Of a stretch of 64,000 nucleotides of DNA, positions 21,332 through 32,559 are shown in pieces. The notes beneath the pieces are model-generated. The model did no database searches. It was not told the origin of the DNA and saw only the letters and a list, made by a program, of their open reading frames with translations. Every line of letters starts with the position of its first letter. Positions within the stretch are counted from its first letter, which is position 1. The position numbers and the translations under genes were made by a program. Origin of the DNA: Bryoerythrophyllum caledonicum (lineage: Eukaryota; Streptophyta; Bryopsida; Pottiales; Pottiaceae); NCBI GenBank assembly GCA_963971425.1, contig OZ020516.1:17410593-17474592 (forward strand), in the 5' to 3' direction.

Positions 21332-22264
21332 AATTACTTTGAGGATTTCACACCAAAAACAATTCAAAAGTGCTTGTTTTAGTACAATGATTAAGGAAGA
21401 AAAACAAAACTCATATTCATAGTTTTAACCATAGGATCTTGATTAAGACTTATTAAGTGACATACTCACAAAATTTCATAAATTTTCACCATACGGATTG
21501 AAAGATTATAGTGTTTCAAGTAGAGAAGAAGGTTCATTTTTCTTCCTTTTGTTTAGTGGATCAACAAACTTTGACTTCATTTGGTGTCCAATTTTTGCAC
21601 TACACAAGGTCTTAATTCATAACAATCATGTTAAGCATGATATTAGTTCCCTGTACACCAATTTTAAGAGGTAAAGAAAGGATGTAGGATGTTCAAAAAA
21701 ATTGTGCAAGGAATGGAGTTTCATAAATTGTCTGTTCATGTAATATTTTTTTGTGAATTTAATATGTTTTAGAATGAGAATGAGAATGGTCAAGAAGAAG
21801 GTTTACACAACATCTTGAAGTAGGAAAAATAAAAAGTACAAAATATGAAGATTTCTAAGTTTTTTTGTGGAAAAGAAGAAGTTTTTTTGGTACCTTGCCC
21901 CACAATGTATGACAATGTTTGACTTGGATTATGTGCTATTTTTTTGCTAAAGACAAGAGTTTTTTTTGACAATATGAAAGGAAATAACATTGTTGCTAGT
22001 AATGAAAATCTCACATTCAATAGAGTGTCATAGCAAAGGTTTTTGGAGTTGCCTGAAGTGGCTATTCTCCCCATTTGAACTTCAAAATCCTATAATTTTT
22101 TAATATTAAATATTAGATTTAGGAATAATATTGGACACATGCAATTTTTTTTAGTAATATCCATCTACTGTAAAAGTTTCAAAAAAATAATGTTATAAAT
22201 AGATAGAATAGGAACCTACCCAAACCTTCAAAAGTCCCCCGAGGGGATTCTTGATAATTTAGGG
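21332..22264 (+). mobile_element. 0.94 kb TTAA-flanked family, copy d
   Basis: Complete copy ending GATAATTTAGGGG before TTAA. It shares CATACGGATTGAAAGATTAT, CACTACACAAGGTCTTAA and the GTTTTAGAATGAGAA block with the others. Confidence 0.75.
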
Positions 22265-22274
22265 GTTAAGATCT

Positions 22275-22512
22275 ATTAAATTCTACAGAAGTACTATTCA
22301 ACTCTAGAATATCATCCCCACCCTCCCTAAGGTACTACTTTGAGTAGCATAACTTTTTCATTCAATGTCAGATTTAGAAAAAAACTCTACCCCGAAAAAG
22401 CTTTTAATAACATTCATCTAGAGTAGAAATTCAAAGAGCATAAATTGACACCATAGGAACCTACCCGAACCTTCAATAGTTCCCCAAGGAACTCTCAGGG
22501 AATGTAGGGGAT
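22275..22512 (+). repeat. 0.94 kb family, isolated 3' part
   Basis: It matches the last ~200 bp of copy d (GGAACCTACCCGAACCTTCA, then CCCAAGGAACTCTCAGGGAA). It ends GTAGGGG before a degenerate ATAA. Confidence 0.65.
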
Positions 22513-23075
22513 AAAGATTAAACACCAATAAAAAAGAAATGAAATGAAAAAGTAAAGCTGCAGTTGAACTGCTTGGAAGTAAGCTGACACTCTTTTCACA
22601 CCAACAACTTGATGACCAAGGAATCTACAACTGTACTAGACTGGGAATAACATCATCTATACAGTTCATACATGTTGCTTCTTGCCCGTCACTGGTTCCA
22701 ACATGGATTATATTAATCCATCTACATCATCCGAGGATAAGACCGGTGCAAATTGTGCATGTTAGAGTACGGTGTAAGTTACACTCGGAAATTGACAATG
22801 ATGTGAAGGCTGCCTTGTTGTGTCAATTACTATGCCGAGAAGTGCATCACACGGAAGAAATGGAGTGATTTCAAGTGGTTGAACGATGTGCATGAGTTTC
22901 CACGTTTTTTTTGGTGAACTAAAAAGCACCTGTTGAATTGGGAAAGGTTCAATATTGTTGTACGGTACCATACAAAAATATACTTTAAAAAGGATAACTC
23001 TACTTCTCTCTCCAGGCCAGTAGAGTTTTTCTTGAAAGTCGCAAGGTAGTTACCCGAATGTGACCTGGGAATGAA
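22513..23075. other. Unassigned spacer
   Basis: The short minus-strand frame at 22762-22971 does not match a family I recognise. No paired ends were found. Confidence 0.4.
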
Positions 23076-23355
23076 GCCCAGGGTATATTGACCCCCTCAT
23101 TGGGAGTTACCCGAGGTGGGCTCGTCTTAATTCCATGGGGTCGTTTTTCTAGCCCTCTTATTTTGGGGGGTCCAGAGGCTTTTTTGGATTTTTTTGCGAT
23201 AAATTTGGGGCCGACTGTCATCATTAACCCCCTGTAGGACCCTCCCTTGCTATAATTAGGGCCCCATCCAAAAACTAAATAGGGGCCAAGTTTGGCCCCA
23301 CCACCTCGTGGCCCACTCGGGTGACTCCCAACGAGGGGGTCAATTTGCCCTAGGC
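23076..23355. mobile_element. Mutator-type MITE with 9 bp target duplication
   Basis: A perfect 9 bp direct repeat GGGAATGAA flanks the element (23067-23075 and 23356-23364). The ends are inverted repeats of about 45 bp: GCCCAGGGTATATTGACCCC on the left, GCCTAGGGCAAATTGACCCC on the right. They continue through TTGGGAGTYACCCGAG. The element is 280 bp and non-coding; the open frame across it is incidental. Nine-base duplication with long inverted ends is the Mutator/MULE signature. Confidence 0.88.
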
Positions 23356-23538
23356 GGGAATGAATGGTTGAACTGAAAGTCAAGTGCAAGAATAGAAGGA
23401 GGAAAAAAATAGGGGGAAAAAAACATGTTGGTCTAGGTTTAGGAGATGGAGGAGATGAACAAAAAGAAGCCCTACACCTATAGAGCGATTCGAGGCATCA
23501 TTTGTTAAAGGGAATAATATTGGTCATATGGACATTAA

Positions 23539-23764
23539 CCCTTCAACGTGAGTCCGGAATTGTATATACATGCATGTATTTTACTCTGTAGAATACATCA
23601 AATTGATTCAATTCTAGCAAGAATTTCAACTGTACATTGCAGATTCTTCAACTTACAACTTTCATTTGGAGGCCATTTCAATATCTCAATCTTATCATGT
23701 TCAAATACGAAATTATATTTGTAGAATATTGTGGCCACCAGTGGTACCTTCTGACATTTAAGGC
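23539..23764 (+). repeat. 0.22 kb TTAA-flanked family, copy 4
   Basis: The best-preserved termini of the family: TTAA then CCCTTCAACGTGAGTCCGG, and GACATTTAAGGC then TTAA. The direct TTAA on both sides (23535-23538, 23765-23768) supports a 4 bp target duplication. The ends are short inverted CCCTTAAACGTCA-like repeats. Confidence 0.8.
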
Positions 23765-23768
23765 TTAA

Positions 23769-24190
23769 TCCCTCATGGTGCCAAGGAATGTGTGACTTCC
23801 CCTCTCACTTTTGCATTGCATTTTCTTTATGTTTCGTTTATGATTTTTAAAATTTTGTTTTCGGGTGTAAAGCGTCGCAATGTAGATCTAATAGTCTTTT
23901 TTTTTTGAAAAATAATGTCACATCATCTACCAAGAAGGGACTAATTGAAATGCTCATCTTTGTGTAATCATCTTGTGAAACCGTAATTCCAAGAAATTAT
24001 ACACCATATTTGTACTTGATCTGCAACACGTGTGGAGTATAATTGTTGGTCTGCAGACTGACACATGACATGGACACATGATGCACCTTGGCCACAACTG
24101 GTTATTGACATGACAAATATGTTTGAAAAATTCCTCATGATTCATTGTGATGAATTTTGCATGAAGTGTTTTATTGGCTCTGTCCACTAA
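23769..24190. other. Unassigned spacer
   Basis: A frame on the minus strand (23954-24229) has no recognised motif. Nothing else was seen. Confidence 0.4.
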
Positions 24191-25691
24191 GGGCCAGTTT
24201 ACATTATGGTGGAGAAGTCCACCGGTCATGAAGACTAGGGGAGTTCTGAAATTTGATTGGCCAAGAGTGATGCTCTTCTCCGATGGGGGTTTACACTATG
24301 GCCAAGAGTCCTCCGGTGGAGAACTTTGTGCATGGATGAAAAATTGACATGGCTGCCAATGTGGCGACACTTTTTGGAGGGGAGGTTCTCCGGAGATCAA
24401 GTTTCTTGGGCGAGCTCAAAGCCGCGGACAAGAAACATGGCCTCCGGAGAACTCCAACTTGAATAAAATATTCATGCAATGCTTCTATTCTCATCCTACA
24501 CTACCTGCGCATGTGCTGTCCTAAACATTCCAAGGTAATTTTTGAAGGTTTAGGGCTTCTTTTTAGGCATTTTAACATGCTCCACTACATAGTATTGCAT
24601 GGTCCCCTAGAATGTAATCACGTTTTAGATTTTTTGCATTTTAACATGGAATTTCAAAAATGTTATGAACGTCAAATTTGTAATCAAGAGTTTCAAATCT
24701 ATTTTGGATAAGCACAAATTGCAACAGACAAATGCAAATTTCACACACCCACAAACTCAATTTGCAATTACAATCTCAAAACTTGCAATCTCACCTCAAA
24801 ACTTGTAATTTCAATCTCCACAACTCAAATATGCAATTTTGCAAGTCCAACTTTGTATGCCAACCGCCAAGATCACAACTCCAACTTCACAACTTTTTCA
24901 CTCCAAGTTTACAACTCATAATTTACAATTCGGTCTTTTAGTGCTTAACTCAAAAAATTATTTTGAACGTCAAATTTGTAATCAAGAGCACAAATTGCAA
25001 CACACAAATGCAAATTTGTCACACCCAAAAACTCAAGCTAATGCTTTGCAACGCATTAGTCCAACCATTTTAATGTAGTTTTTATATTACAAACTATATT
25101 TAAAAAAAAGGTAACTTGATTCACTCCGCGGTTGGCTGCACCGTTCCTATAGTTCACTGCATAGTTTACTGCGCGATTCATCGTTGCGTGGTTCACTGCG
25201 CGGATTATGATTTTAGTAGTATGATTAAGAAAATAATGCTAGCTACTTATTTACCTTAATTTGGATGTCTTATAGAGGTGGAACATTTTGAAAAATTCAT
25301 GTTATGAAAGAAGTTCCAAAACATTGCCAAATATATTTTATTTTCTAATCAAAACAATTTTTTTAAAATTTCAATACAATGGTCGTTTATTATCCGGTAA
25401 GGTTTCTACTACAGCCGGCTATGACCATTTTTGTAAAGTAGTCCGATGAAGATATCCGATACACTTCTCCTTTAGATGGTTACACTACGGCCGGTCAAGA
25501 CCTCTTCATGAAGTTGTCCGGTACACTTCTCCTCTAGGTGGTTACACTACGGCTGGTCAAGACCTCTTGACACATTTTTTTATTGTCTTTTCCTCTTCTC
25601 CGGCACATCGTCCCTTGCCTCAAAAAACCATCTCTTGGGCATGCCTTCTTGACCGACCGGTGCACTTCTTCACCTTAGTGTAAACAGGCCC
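24191..25691. mobile_element. Non-autonomous PIF/Harbinger-type element (1.5 kb), probably composite
   Basis: The left end is GGGCCAGTTTACATTATGGT and the right end, reverse complemented, is GGGCCTGTTTACACTAAGGT. Both continue AGAAGTSCACCGGTC. TAA flanks both sides (24188-24190 and 25692-25694). A second end-like block at about 24287 (GGGGGTTTACACTATGGCC) suggests a nested relative. The interior has CAAATTTGYAA-rich sequence and GTTCACTGCGCG repeats, and no transposase. Confidence 0.75.
24668..25035 (+). repeat. Direct repeat, ~300 bp apart
   Basis: GAACGTCAAATTTGTAATCA followed by GCACAAATTGCAACACACAA occurs at about 24668-24755 and again at 24965-25035, inside the non-autonomous Harbinger-type element. 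Confidence 0.7.
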
Positions 25692-25774
25692 TAAGGTAGA
25701 GCCTTTGTATCGACTTTTCCCATCAACAAGAGCCAGGTCCAAAGAGCTAACTACTTTTGCGTTCACACTTAGGG

Positions 25775-25930
25775 GGGGTTTTACACTATGGTGGAGAACT
25801 CCACCGCCGGTCAAGAAGTCTCGGCCAAGATATGGTTATTTGAGGCGAGCGGTGGATGTTGGACAAGACAAAAAAAGAATAAAGTAATGCATGAAGAAGT
25901 CTTGACCGGTTAGTAGTGTAAACACCCAAC
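25775..25930. mobile_element. Small Harbinger-like MITE
   Basis: GGGGTTTTACACTATGGTGG on the left and GGGTGTTTACACTACTAACC on the right (reverse complement) share the GTTTACACTA tip with the 24191 element. A GGTCAAGA motif follows in both arms. Flanking duplication is not clear. A further related end lies at 27900-27960 on the minus strand. Confidence 0.55.
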
Positions 25931-27380
25931 GGTGAAGTCCACCGGCCAACTTCATAAGGTGAAGACCACCGGTGAACTTCACCACCAAGAAAGTTTATGC
26001 TAGCCAATGGAAACCACAATATCTAATGGTCCCCATGGACATGTTATGTGACATTATGGGCTCCGTTGAACTACAAAAATTTATATCTTTTGCATCAAAT
26101 GTCCAAATGTAGTACAGAACATCTGTTGGGAAAAAAGCCCCTACTTGTCTAGTTTGTGTGGTAAAAATTTAACATGAATACAATATACGTGTTGTTAGCA
26201 CACACAACCATGTTATCATTGATTTGTTTCAGAGCTTTTAATTATTTGCTTGCCTTTTCTTCAATTACCACATAAGGCTCGTTGATGCTGACATTAGACT
26301 AGATAACAACACATCTATGTGCTTACTGTGGATTCTACTTTATAATTTTTATACTACAAAAATAAATCGATTTGGTTGTTCAAAATTTATTTACCAAAAG
26401 TACATCAGGAAAATAGAAGGCAATTTTGTTCATATGTAGAATATATTAGAGATATATGTTTCTTATGGTCATATTGATTCCATATGGGTCATAAATCGCA
26501 TTCCATATCAATATTGACATAAAATCAATATTGTTTCAATCCTTCTTGAGATCATATTGTAAAAAGACAATATGAAGTTGGTATAAAATATTTTCAATAC
26601 AATAATTCTAAATATGAAATATGAAAATACACATAATTTGAAAAAAATATTAGTATGAATCTTTAGGACATTGTTTTTTTGTCTGGACAATAATTGACCC
26701 AATTAATAGAAATGAAATGATTTTTGCATATTAGACGAATGTGTAAAAGAAATCTTAAAAGATGTCAATATAAAAATAAAAATAAAAATAAGATATTCCT
26801 TGACAACAATTGATGTCCAAATATAAGGTCAAACTCAAAAGCAACTATTTTAGATAAAACATGTACCATCAATGTAAGTTGTTTTTTTAATTTCCTTCCC
26901 GCTTTTTGCCAATGTCATCTTGTCTTTTCCTTTTAATTTCTTCAATGCGCCAACTCTTTGTAGATGAAAAATCATTTTCCTAATTAGCTTTTGATTTCTT
27001 TGAACATCTCCCATCTACTTATTGTTATAAGGTCCCCCATGCATTTTTGGCTATAATCACCTTTCAAAATCTATACATTTTACATCAAGTTTAAAAATGT
27101 AGTAAAACCTATTGGAAAAAATGGTCCTACTTGTCTAATTTGTGTAGTAAAAAGTTCACATGAACTCAACACACAATGCAATTTTGAGAGCCATTTATTA
27201 CACCTGGTTAACTCAACTTCTTGTTTAGAAAACATAATCTAGCATAGAGTTTTTGGGTTATAGTCAACTTTGAAAATCTAAGAAAAAGTAACAAGTAGTA
27301 AACTCCTACTTGAAACACAAGCCCCATAATTATGTCATTTACAAGAAAAGAACAGTTGAAAATCAATAGCAATAATAATT
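25931..27380. other. AT-rich repeat-derived DNA
   Basis: No gene. A diverged pair of blocks (about 26080-26200 and 27060-27190) share CCTACTTGTCTARTTTGTGT and neighbouring words, so they are an old duplication or two copies of an unknown repeat. Confidence 0.4.
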
Positions 27381-27675
27381 TGCAAATATGTAGAACCCCC
27401 TTCCACTAAAATGCACGTAACACACTCAATACTGATCTAACGGTCTTGAAATTTATACCACATAAACTAGACACAAGTGCGCATCTTTGAAGAAAACAAG
27501 TGTTGTAAAAGGATCTTCTACCAAGAAGTTACAGCACGCTGAAGTAGCAGTGTTTAAGACTGACCCTGAATTTTATGGCAGAACCCCTTTCCACTAAAAT
27601 GCACGTCACTCACTGAATACTTATTGAATGGACTTGAAATTCGTATCATATAAACTAGACAAAAATGCGCATCTT
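27380..27675 (+). repeat. Direct repeat pair of ~100 bp
   Basis: CCACTAAAATGCACGTMAC followed by GGWCTTGAAATT, CATATAAACTAGACA and TGCGCATCTT occurs at about 27388-27490 and 27580-27675. Confidence 0.7.
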
Positions 27676-28030
27676 ACCCAATAATTTTTTTTCAAAGTTG
27701 ACACTCATGGAAGGAGAAACAAGAACTTGAGCTGCAGTAAAATTCAACGAATTTGGAGGGGGAAAGAATTTTTTTAGTAAGTTCTTCTTCTCCACTGGTT
27801 TGATTTCTTGTCCAGGGGGTTGAGGTCGGACAAGAAACTAATCCAGAGGAGAGGACCTCTTCAAAAAAGTGTTGCCACATAGGCATCCATGTCATTTTTT
27901 TTTATCCATGCTTGAAGTTCTTCACCGGTTAAGTCTTGGCCATAGTGTAAACCCAATCCGGTGAAGAACAAATTGTTCTCCAATCATATTGCTCCATTTC
28001 CCTTGAATTCTTTACCGGTGAATTCTTCAC
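27676..28030. repeat. Degenerate Harbinger-like ends
   Basis: Blocks such as CTTGGCCATAGTGTAAACCC (27933) and TTCACCGGT words are inverted relatives of the 24191 element's ends. The outer limits cannot be set. Confidence 0.4.
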
Positions 28031-29289
28031 ATATTTTTGCACATTAACTTACAAATTCTTGTATTTTTTGAGGTGAGGAGTGACCATGAGCAGTTAAGGG
28101 TGTCATTTTCTTTCCTTATTAATGGCATGATCTGATAATGCTTTTGATGGGTGTGTTGTGATTTTCCTGTCTTTTTCAGCTGTCCCAATGATGATACTTT
28201 GTAATATGCAGACAAATCATGTTGAGTTGCTTGGCAAAAAATTGCTCGGGAGGGTTGTATCTCTGTCAAGGCACTGCAATGAGGCACCCTTGAAACTCTC
28301 ACAATTGTCTTTATTGCAAGGGAGCAACACTCCTTTGCACGGAGAATGCTATGGTTTCCTGGAGAGATAAGTCTTATGCGGACAAGGCATGCACAACATG
28401 ACAGAGTTATGACGACCTTGTTATCACAAGATCAAAACACCTACAAGTTTGATCTTTGATCAAGAGGTTTAGAGATCCATATTTTGAGCTTCAGGTTTAT
28501 ATTCTTCCTTTTTTTTCTGTCTTTTTATTTGTTTTCCTGAGATACACAATGTCGTTTTATGGCTAACGAGGCCCATGTTAGACACGACTACACTCAAGTT
28601 TGGGCTGGTGATAATATTTTTGTATTCTTATTTAACAATTTTTTTTTTTGAATTCAAATAAGAAACATTCACAAGTGTTGAAGGAATATAGACATTGTTG
28701 GAGGACTACAAATATTGTGATTGTTTTATGTATTTGCATGATGGTGTGATTTGTTATTGTGTAGGTTTACTTGATGATTTTGTGAGTAGAATTGAAAACT
28801 TATATGTAAGTGTTGAATAAATGTAGACATTGAGGTGGTTTTAGACTAAAGTAGTCGTGATCATTTATGTATCTAATTTGAGCTGATAGAGTTCATGTTA
28901 AGAACTAATTTTGTGTTCTGTTCTACCATGGAATAACTTCATACATAATTGATGAAGGATGTGTGACGATTTGGAATTGAGTTGCTCTTTTGTGGTGTGG
29001 TGTTGGTGCTCTGCTGGTTCGACTAGAGGGCTGGTTCGACTAGAGGGTTGTGTTGATGGTGATTGGTCAGGTGATCTTCTTGGTGATGCATTTCAGCGAC
29101 CTGTAGGTAGGACACTGTGCGAGTTATTTTATTGTAGTCCATATCAGTGTTGGTGCAGTACTAGGAGCATGTGATCGCAAGCGGAGACATGCAACATGAA
29201 GGGATGTGGGAGAGGCTAGAGTGCTCATCAGGCCTTGACCAGATGCTTATCAACCATGCTTAGTCTAGACCTCTGTAACGTCATGAAGT
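28031..29289. other. Unassigned spacer with an 18 bp duplication
   Basis: Frames at 28158-28370 and 28959-29174 match nothing I know. The unit GCTGGTTCGACTAGAGG is present twice in tandem (about 29010-29046). Confidence 0.4.
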
Positions 29290-29590
29290 TTATTTGAGCT
29301 TATCAATTTTTTAACTATTGACTTTATAAATTTTGAATTTCCAAATTTACGAGTTTATTAATTTTGAGTTTTATAAATTTTTAATCTTTAAAATCTTGAG
29401 TTTCTAAATATTGGGTTTCTAAATATTGAATTTCTAAATATTAAGTTTCTAAATTTTGAGTTTCTAGAATTTGAGTTTCCAGATTTTCTAAAATTTGAAT
29501 TTCTTAATTTTGTGTTTCTAAATATTGTGTTTTTATATTTTGAGTTTTTAAATTTATCAAGTTTTTAAATTTATCAGGTTTTAATGTTTT
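29290..29590 (+). repeat. ~15 bp AT-rich minisatellite
   Basis: About twenty degenerate units of the type TTTCTAAATATTGAG, some with TTTTTAAATTTATCA variants. It is highly AT-rich with strong strand asymmetry (few C). Confidence 0.8.
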
Positions 29591-30508
29591 GTCACGTTTT
29601 TTACAATTGGGTTGGGATTGTTGAAGTTGTGTATATCAAATTTTACAAAATACTACAATGTATGCATATATTTATTTGCTTATTAAGTCAACGGTATATA
29701 AAGCATAGTTATCATGTAGGTTTAAAGCATATGTTGAGAATTACTTTGTCGAGATATGAAAACTCGGATCTAAGTTAACTTCATGAATTAAACATTTAAA
29801 AAAAAGTTGTCCAAAGTACTTGGCCTAACAAATATCATTTAAGATAGTATAACTCCTTTCTATAGGTTCAATTAGAATGAAAATTACATTTCTATGTAGC
29901 TCGTCTCTTGTTACACCTTTGCATAGAAATTTAAGAACTAGGAACATAAATGCACATTACTCCAAGATGTGGAGAAGTTCACCTCACAATTATTTGGTCT
30001 CTCATGGTTAAGGTTGATGCAAAATATTCAGTTCTAAAGATTGGATTGAAAAATATTGCTTTAAACACATTGGAACAAATTGTACATGGAACTAAAATAT
30101 TGGATAAACAAAAGTGTGTATCAATAATAACAATCAAATTTTATCTAAAATATAATATATAACTTGAATTAATCAAAGGTCAATGTTGTATATAATATAC
30201 TTAAAAGGTTCAATTGAATCATATTCAATAAAATAACCAATCACTTTTTAAGTTTATTACATATTTCAAAGTTAGAATTACAATTATTTTTTAATCAAAT
30301 GAATTTGATTAATCCCTAAATTCCCAAGGATCCCTGTGGGAGATTACAAAAGTTTTCTTAGGGGGACTCTTAGAAATTAAATTAGGGGTTAATGAATTAT
30401 ATATTTTTTGGTGGTCAAATATAATATAGAGAAGTGTAGATCACCATTGTTCTTTACAAAACAAAGGCAATCTCTGGTGAAGTAAACATATATCCGGTTA
30501 TCGCTCAA
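29591..30508. repeat. Fragmented 3' parts of the 0.94 kb family
   Basis: The stretch around 29800-29950 matches the AAGATGGCACAA / CATGTACCTCTTATCTTC region of copy a. About 30320-30396 matches the 3' end, finishing AAATTAGGGG before TTAA. The rest is unassigned. Confidence 0.5.
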
Positions 30509-31444
30509 TTTCTAAAGGCCCATGGCATTTTCACACCAAAAACACTTCAAAATTGCTTGATCTAGTGCTATGAGTAAGGAGGTAATCAAAAGAATTTTAT
30601 TTCTTCATCTAATCATAGGATCTCAATTAAGACTCATTAAGTAACATCCTCACAAAATTTCATAAACATTGACTGCACGGATTGAAAGATTATAGTATCT
30701 GAAGTAGAGAAAATCGTTCAATTTCTTCCTTGCCTTGAATAAATCAGCAGAATTAAACTTCACTTGGTCTCAATTTTTGCACTACACAAGGTCTAAATCC
30801 ATTACCATCATATTAATCATGATGTTATTTCCTTGTACACCAATTTTTAAATGTAGGAAAGGGGTGTAGCATATTTAAAACAATTGTGCAAGGAGTGGAG
30901 GTTCAAAAATTGCCAATTTTCCTTTTTTTTTGTGTACTTAGTATGTTTTAGAATGATATTCCAAATAGTCAATAAGAAGGTATACACCACTTCTTGTAGT
31001 AGAAAATATAAAATTTACAATATATTAATATTCCTAAGTTTTATATGAAAAAAAATAAGTTTTTTTTGGTACCTTGCCAGACAATGTGTGACAAACGTGT
31101 GCAAATGTTTGACTTGAATTGATTTGCTATTTTACACTAACGACAATAAAAAAATTTTGGACAGTATAAAAGGAAATAATTTACTTGCTGCTATTGAAAA
31201 TCTCACATTTAATAGAGATTTCTAGCAATAGTTTTTGGTGTTGCCCAAAGTGCCGGCTATCCCCATTTGAAATTCAAAACACTATATATCTTTTTCATTA
31301 AATGTTGGATTTAGGAAAAAATTGTACTCACATTAAACTTTTAGTAATGTCCATCTACAATCTAAATTTCAAAAAGGAATGTTATAACTGACGCCAAAGG
31401 AACCTGCCCAAATCTCTCAAAGGGGACTCTTGGGCCTTTAGGGG
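30509..31444 (+). mobile_element. 0.94 kb TTAA-flanked family, copy e
   Basis: Near-complete copy from TTTCTAAAGGCCCATGG (preceded by TCAA) to GGGCCTTTAGGGG (followed by TTAA). It contains GACTGCACGGATTGAAAGAT. The inner GGCCC/GGGCC following the CTAAA tip is an inverted match, which defines the termini better here than in other copies. Confidence 0.75.
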
Positions 31445-31448
31445 TTAA

Positions 31449-32269
31449 CATGGAATCGTGTGGGACAAGGTATCATGCACATGTTCTGGCTTCACAGGGT
31501 GTGACCTTGTAAAAAGAGATCTTAATAATAAATATAGATGATTCAATTATTTTTCAACTTACAACTTCATACAATATTAATGATGTTTAAAACAATATTA
31601 TGTATCTTATGCAACCTATAGAGCCTCACGATCATACTGTTCTTGTTTTTATTTGTATTAGTATTCTAGCACTTTTGGACTTTGGAATTCATATGGTTTG
31701 TGCAATTTGGTCATGTTTTGCATCTCTTGTGGCTTGAGACGCTCATAGAAAAGTACATTTTCCAATGTCATCATGCCCATTTTAAAATTATTTTTTTCAT
31801 TTATAAAGGATTTTTTTTGACCCCCTATTTCTTCTTTTTTAACTTCTTTTTGTTGTTTTGTTTTAGTTTTAACCATCTTTTATTTTTATTTTTATTTTTG
31901 ATTTTGTTTTGTTTTGTTTCCCCTCAATTGAAGCCATACAAGCAATAATTGAATTTTATTGGTGCTATACTAGAAACAAAATTTCTGCTACAACATGCCA
32001 AATAGGAATTGAGTTTTGTTTGCGATGGACCTTCAAACTTGGAATACCCCACACGTCACACTCCAAATATAAACCAAAATGAGATGAGAAAGAATCAAAA
32101 GTCATTGAATAAATAGTGGAAAACCAAAAAAACCATATTTAAACAAAATATTACCCGTACATAGTTTTCACATGCTCTACCATTGCTCTTTGATTTAGTG
32201 CATCAACCTTATTATTTAGAGTGGCCACAAAACTTTTCATCTAAAGCTCAGGTCTTCATCCCTCTCTAA
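31449..32269. other. AT-rich spacer
   Basis: A Lys-rich minus-strand frame (31658-31876) is the complement of a T-rich tract and is not supported as a gene. Nothing else was recognised. Confidence 0.4.
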
Positions 32270-32487
32270 CCCTTAAACGTCAATCGGGAACCATATGTAT
32301 TCTACTCAATAGAATACAAAAAATGTATCAAAGTTTAGCGAGACTTACACCTTCGGATTGGAGATTCTTCAACTAACATATTTTATCTGGAGGTCATTTC
32401 AATCAATCTGAACCTTATCATGTTCAAATATGACACCATACATGTAGAATACTGTGGCCACTAGTGGCACCTTATGACGTTTAAGGG
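32270..32487 (+). repeat. 0.22 kb TTAA-flanked family, copy 5
   Basis: The termini CCCTTAAACGTCAATCGGG and CTTATGACGTTTAAGGG form a clean inverted pair (CCCTTAAACGTCA). Flanks are CTAA and TGAG, so the duplication has decayed. It ends only about 70 bp beyond the stop codon of the minus-strand gene and may contribute to its 3' untranslated region. Confidence 0.8.
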
Positions 32488-32559
32488 TGAGGGGGGCATT
32501 AATTTTGGTATTAGTATTGAGGAGTCCTAAATAGTGATCACCGAAAAGGATCATGTACG

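Noticed and set aside
23000-23389. 129-residue minus-strand open frame
   Set aside because: It is the Mutator-type MITE and its flanks; the frame is incidental.
29290-29590. CRISPR-like array
   Set aside because: Units are degenerate, contiguous and lack unique spacers; this is a minisatellite in nuclear plant DNA.
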